Positions 4,546 to 7,010 of a DNA stretch of 7,010 nucleotides are shown here, in pieces; within the stretch, counting starts at the first letter, position 1, and each line of letters opens with the position of its first letter. Origin of the DNA: CAZJPS01 sp964548055 (lineage in GTDB: Bacteria > Patescibacteriota > Gracilibacteria > Peribacterales > Peribacteraceae); contig CAZJPS010000063.1 in assembly GCA_964548055.1 (NCBI GenBank), positions 1 through 7,010 on the forward strand, given 5' to 3'. The position numbers and the translations under genes are program-made. A model generated the notes under the pieces. That model searched no databases. It worked only from the letters and a program-made list of their open reading frames with translations, and was not told where the DNA came from.

Positions 4546-5124
4546 ATGATGAACATGATGAATACTCCAAGTGTAGGTGCAGGAGGCATTGTTGCGCTTT
4601 GGGGAGTACACATGCTCTCCGCAATTTTGTTTTTTGTAGGAGCTATTCTGCTTTTATGTTGGGCTTCTAAAGCTTTGAGTGTTGGGGAACTTAAGAAATG
4701 GGGGATTACACTCGTTGTGATTGGCATACTTGCATGGCTTCTGGTAGCTGGCATGGGTGGCGCAGCATTAGGTATTGGTTATCCTCACATGCGTGTGATG
4801 CACATGCAGATGGCAGGTGAAATGATGGATGAAGCTGAAGACACAGGAGGCATGAATCATATGGGTATGAAGGATGATGCAATGAACATGTCCATGGATG
4901 ATATGGCTGCAATGCTGAAAGGAAAGACGGGTGATGAGTTTGATCAGGCGTTCATTGAGGGCATGATTCCCCATCATCAGGGTGCTATTGATATGGCGAA
5001 GGAAGCACAAAAACACGCTAAACACGAGGAAATCAAGCGCATGGCTGATGCTATTATTTCTGCACAACAACAAGAGATTGATCAAATGAACCAGTGGATG
5101 AAGGACTGGGGTTATACCAAATAG
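4546..5124 (+). CDS. Membrane-anchored Met/His-rich DUF305 protein, probable copper-binding protein
   Basis: This 192-residue protein has two transmembrane helices (about 14-38 and 53-75), a Met-rich stretch (79-123, with repeated HM, MxM and MNHMGM motifs) and a DUF305 (PF03713) four-helix domain (about 118-190). The domain shows the family signature EGMIPHHQGAIDMAK (138-152), then His157 and His160 and the conserved SAQQQEIDQMNQW end. DUF305 proteins, for example cyanobacterial CopM, bind copper through Met and His outside the cytoplasm. With both termini of the hairpin on one side, the DUF305 domain is most likely external, but topology is inferred. Following csoR by 21 bp, it is almost certainly part of the copper response. 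The four Met codons at the N-terminus (ATGATG-AAC-ATGATG) make the exact start ambiguous. No Shine-Dalgarno: 18 of the 20 bases upstream are pyrimidines. Confidence 0.9.
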   Translation: MMNMMNTPSVGAGGIVALWGVHMLSAILFFVGAILLLCWASKALSVGELKKWGITLVVIGILAWLLVAGMGGAALGIGYPHMRVMHMQMAGEMMDEAEDTGGMNHMGMKDDAMNMSMDDMAAMLKGKTGDEFDQAFIEGMIPHHQGAIDMAKEAQKHAKHEEIKRMADAIISAQQQEIDQMNQWMKDWGYTK

Positions 5125-5144
5125 CATCGAATGGATGTCATAGG

Positions 5145-5187
5145 CATATGCACCCGGAAATCCGACAATCGGAGCTGGGTGCATGTG
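5145..5187 (+). terminator. Two-tier hairpin after the DUF305 gene, no U-tract
   Basis: CATATGCACCC (5145-5155) pairs with GGGTGCATGTG (5177-5187), 11 bp with one G-U, and inside it TCCGA (5161-5165) pairs with TCGGA (5169-5173) around CAA. It starts 21 nt after the DUF305 stop. No U-run follows on either strand. Its position suggests a 3'-end structure of the csoR-DUF305 transcript. Confidence 0.45.
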
Positions 5188-5330
5188 TGCAATACGCGAA
5201 TGTAAGCTTCAGTAACTTGCTCCTTGAACTGGCCCTTTTAAAAATGGAGAGATTCTTTTAAGTTTTGTGATGACTGCGTATCTATGAGTATCAAGTCGAT
5301 TCCTATTTGGGAATACAGCAGAAATACACA

Positions 5331-5358
5331 AATAAGAAAAGAGCGCCCGAAGGCGCTC
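5331..5358 (-). terminator. Rho-independent terminator of the Gly/Cys-rich peptide gene
   Basis: On the minus strand GAGCGCC-TTCG-GGCGCTC forms a perfect 7-bp stem with the very stable UUCG tetraloop, followed by TTTTCTTATT. It lies 26 bp beyond the stop of the 27-residue peptide. This is the most canonical terminator in the window and shows that a minus-strand transcript ends here. Confidence 0.85.
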
Positions 5359-5384
5359 AATCTCTTTAACGAATGGATTGCTGA

Positions 5385-5468
5385 TTAGCATCCACAGCCA
5401 CCACCGCAGGAGCCACCACCGGTTGTGAAGCCACAGCCGCAGGAGCCACCACCATTGCGAGTAAACAT
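5385..5468 (-). CDS. Candidate 27-residue Gly/Cys-rich peptide
   Basis: The frame encodes 27 residues with two copies of GGGSCG (6-11 and 17-22); it ends GGGCGC. Cys are at 10, 12, 21, 25 and 27, and 13 residues are Gly. There are no Lys and few charged residues. It has a complete transcription unit: a good promoter (TTGATA, 17 bp, TACACT) about 34 bp upstream, a pyrimidine-rich leader (17 of the 20 bases before the ATG) and a strong terminator 26 bp after the stop. A competing frame (5366-5563) gives an Ala/Val-rich 65-residue peptide, but the promoter lies inside that frame, downstream of its ATG, which favours the Gly/Cys reading. The cysteine spacing suggests a metallothionein-like or otherwise metal-binding peptide, or a precursor for modification; no modifying enzyme is nearby. 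Proximity to the copper locus is suggestive only. Confidence 0.5.
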   Translation of the reverse strand: MFTRNGGGSCGCGFTTGGGSCGGGCGC

Positions 5469-5501
5469 ATGAATTGGGAGGAAAAAAATAAGTGTGAGCG
5501 A

Positions 5502-5530
5502 AGTGTAACACTTGATGTATTAACTATCAA
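5502..5530 (-). promoter_or_regulatory. Promoter of the Gly/Cys-rich peptide, with overlapping dyad
   Basis: On the minus strand TTGATA (5530-5525) and TACACT (5507-5502) are 17 bp apart, giving a start near 5495 and a leader of about 27 nt. CTTGAT (5511-5516) and ATCAAG (5526-5531) form a 6-bp inverted repeat with a 9-bp spacer across the -35 region, a plausible operator. Regulator unknown. Confidence 0.5.
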
Positions 5531-5622
5531 GCACTCAATATTGACGAGTGCCAATTTCTGCATAATCTGAATAAGAAATACACGAGAAGTATAGATTCTT
5601 AAAAGAATTAAGATCCAGAATA

Positions 5623-6534
5623 TTATATAGTTTTTTTTCTGCTTCCTTTTACTTTTTTTGCGGGAATTTCTGTAGCTGGAGCTAAGAAATCATGTTTTTT
5701 CCCAAGATCATCGCGGTGGTACTTCCCAAACTCGTGTATGAGCAAGCACTGCGTATTTTTTATAACAGGTCCTTCTACGCACAGCCGAATACCAAGAGGG
5801 TCTACGGTACAGTTGCCGCATATGCCGTAGCCACACTTCATGTAGCGCTCCAGAGAAAGCTGGCTTGGAACCTCGTATTTTGCTGTTATTTCTGAAACTC
5901 TTTTAAGCATCATTTCGGGGCCACATGCGAATACTTGATCGATAGGGGAGCATTCCTCATTCTGTGCGCCATGAGAATCACGCGGACAGGAAATCAGCAA
6001 TTTTTCTAAAATATCTACGTTGTAGCCTTTGTAACCTTCGGATCCATCGTTTGTAGCAATGTGTAGCGAAACGTGTGGCAAAGATTCTAATTCTTCTACG
6101 TACAACAAATGATTTTTGCTCCGTGCGCCTACAATGACCTCAAGCGTACATCCATGTTGTACTGTTTCTTTGGCAACAAAATACATAGGTGCTGCTCCAT
6201 ATCCTCCGGCAACGAGAATGATATGTTGCCCTGGTTCCCATTCATAAAATGTTCCAAATGGACCCCGAAGTCCTACTAAATCTCCCACTTTGGCCTGTGC
6301 AAGTTTTTCGGTCATGTCTCCTACGGCAAAGAACGTGATACGCGTGACGGCTCCATCATCGTAGGCAACGCTCATGGGAACCTCGTCTACTCCCGGCAGC
6401 CACACCATAACAAACTGACCCGGCCTTGCTCCCAGTGACCCATCAAACGTGTATGTTCGCACCATTTCGGTTTCTTGTTTGATCTCCTTAATGCGATAGG
6501 TCCTTGGTAATCTGCTTTGGAGTTGAATGGGCAT
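5623..6534 (-). CDS. pyrK: Dihydroorotate dehydrogenase electron-transfer subunit
   Basis: PyrK passes electrons from dihydroorotate, via the FMN of PyrD, its own [2Fe-2S] cluster and FAD, to NAD+ in de novo pyrimidine synthesis in the cytoplasm. The 303 residues follow the ferredoxin-reductase plan. The FAD domain (about 10-100) has ARPGQFVMVWLPG and PMSV, the latter in place of the usual RPYS-type motif, then GPFG (91-94). The nucleotide domain has ILVAGGYGAAPMYF (106-119) and CGPEMML (204-210). The Fe-S cluster ligands are Cys234, Cys239, Cys242 and Cys252 in the PyrK spacing (x4, x2, x9). Most PyrK are about 250-265 residues; the excess is a basic C-terminal tail (about 268-303). It lies 62 bp after pyrD, the reverse of the common pyrK-pyrD order. 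No Shine-Dalgarno. A small AT-rich dyad at 5595-5608 is the only hairpin after it. Confidence 0.92.
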   Translation of the reverse strand: MPIQLQSRLPRTYRIKEIKQETEMVRTYTFDGSLGARPGQFVMVWLPGVDEVPMSVAYDDGAVTRITFFAVGDMTEKLAQAKVGDLVGLRGPFGTFYEWEPGQHIILVAGGYGAAPMYFVAKETVQHGCTLEVIVGARSKNHLLYVEELESLPHVSLHIATNDGSEGYKGYNVDILEKLLISCPRDSHGAQNEECSPIDQVFACGPEMMLKRVSEITAKYEVPSQLSLERYMKCGYGICGNCTVDPLGIRLCVEGPVIKNTQCLLIHEFGKYHRDDLGKKHDFLAPATEIPAKKVKGSRKKTI

Positions 6535-6544
6535 ATGAATGAAA

Positions 6545-6586
<42 letters not shown>

Positions 6587-6596
6587 AATGAAAGAA

Positions 6597-7010
6597 TTAA
6601 CTTTCCACTTTGAAATTTCCACTAAATTTTTGAACTTCTTTGTGCATCCCGCCTACCATGTCCCTAATATCCCAAATTCCTTCGTTGGTGCACCACAGTT
6701 GCATCTCATCCCGCACTGCTTTAAATACCCCAATTCCACGATCGCCAACTGCCGTACCAATGCCAACGAGGCTTGCTCCTGCGAGCATCATTTCTAGAGC
6801 ATCTTCGCCTGTGTATACGCCCCCGGTGCCAATGATGGGGAGTTTTCCTTTGATTGCGCTGAATACGTCAGCAATACATTTTACAGCGATTGGTTTAATG
6901 CCAGGACCGGAAAGCCCCCCCACTTTGTTTGCCAAAATCGGCATGCGGCTACGGAGATCAATTGCCATTCCGGGTCCCACCGTGTTGATGACAGTAAATC
7001 CATCCGCACC
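6597..7010 (-). CDS. pyrD: Dihydroorotate dehydrogenase, catalytic subunit (class 1B), C-terminal part
   Basis: The last 137 residues of PyrD are present; the N-terminus lies beyond the right edge. PyrD oxidises dihydroorotate to orotate with FMN. The visible part is the C-terminal side of the TIM barrel: GFTVINT followed by MAID (substrate/FMN region), GGLSGPGIKPIA (FMN loop) and IIGTGGVYTGEDALEMMLAG followed by GIGTA (FMN phosphate site). The GGLSGP-x-IKPIA and GGV-x-EDALE motifs are typical of class 1 enzymes; pairing with pyrK indicates class 1B, the NAD+-linked form. It is transcribed first, then pyrK. The stop TAA is at 6597-6599. Nothing suggests damage in the visible part. Confidence 0.93.
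   Translation of the reverse strand, partial: GADGFTVINTVGPGMAIDLRSRMPILANKVGGLSGPGIKPIAVKCIADVFSAIKGKLPIIGTGGVYTGEDALEMMLAGASLVGIGTAVGDRGIGVFKAVRDEMQLWCTNEGIWDIRDMVGGMHKEVQKFSGNFKVES

Noticed and set aside
5285..5389. 34-codon plus-strand frame starting ATGAGTATC
   Set aside because: Runs through the minus-strand terminator and has no initiation signal or family resemblance.
5366..5563. 65-residue minus-strand frame with a hydrophobic middle and an Ala/Val/Pro-rich end that looks slightly like a signal peptide
   Set aside because: The promoter at 5502-5530 lies downstream of its start codon, and its Ala/Val pattern is the frame-shifted reading of the Gly/Cys repeats. Kept only as the alternative to the 27-residue peptide.

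Overview
The window looks like a chromosomal segment of a Patescibacteria/CPR-type bacterium, most like the Peregrinibacteria/Peribacteria. The signs are two exported proteins built around long poly-serine linkers (one with Myxococcus-type cysteine-rich DUF4215 repeats, one with a cupredoxin domain), compact genes on both strands, and almost no Shine-Dalgarno sequences. TGA acts as a stop, ending both exported-protein genes, so the UGA=Gly code of Absconditabacteria/Gracilibacteria is not in use. The lineage is inferred from gene style; no rRNA or ribosomal protein is present to prove it.

Layout. 1-157: no gene, with a 15-bp palindrome between possible promoter elements. 158-1282 (+): anchored or secreted DUF4215-repeat protein. 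1374-2099 (-): exported Ser-linker cupredoxin that has lost recognisable copper ligands, with its terminator at 1323-1348. 2100-2569: mostly non-coding; it holds a candidate 21-residue Trp/Cys-rich peptide (+) and two GC-rich hairpins. 2570-2764 (-): cold-shock protein. 2892-3000: a 23-bp perfect inverted repeat between the divergent cold-shock gene and a stand-alone TipAS-domain gene (3058-3462, +). 3487-3852 (-): two-helix membrane protein of unknown function. 4043-4117 (+): tRNA-Glu(TTC). 4249-5124 (+): CsoR-type copper sensor followed by a membrane-anchored Met-rich DUF305 protein. 5385-5468 (-): candidate 27-residue Gly/Cys-rich peptide with its own promoter and terminator. 5623-7010 (-): pyrK and the 3' part of pyrD, the dihydroorotate dehydrogenase step of pyrimidine synthesis.

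How the genes fit together. The clearest functional unit is the copper locus: CsoR has the Cys-His-Cys Cu(I) spacing, its promoter region carries a palindrome followed by a C-tract resembling known CsoR operators, and the next gene encodes a Met/His-rich DUF305 protein. The nearby Gly/Cys peptide could be a metal-binding partner, but that is inference. pyrD and pyrK form a second unit. The remaining genes (envelope proteins, cold shock, TipAS) look like independent transcription units.

Most worth a second look: the cupredoxin without ligands, the two tiny cysteine-rich ORFs, the inverted repeat that places the same sequence in front of two divergent genes, pyrimidine-rich tracts in place of Shine-Dalgarno sites, and hairpins at gene ends followed by A-runs instead of U-runs.
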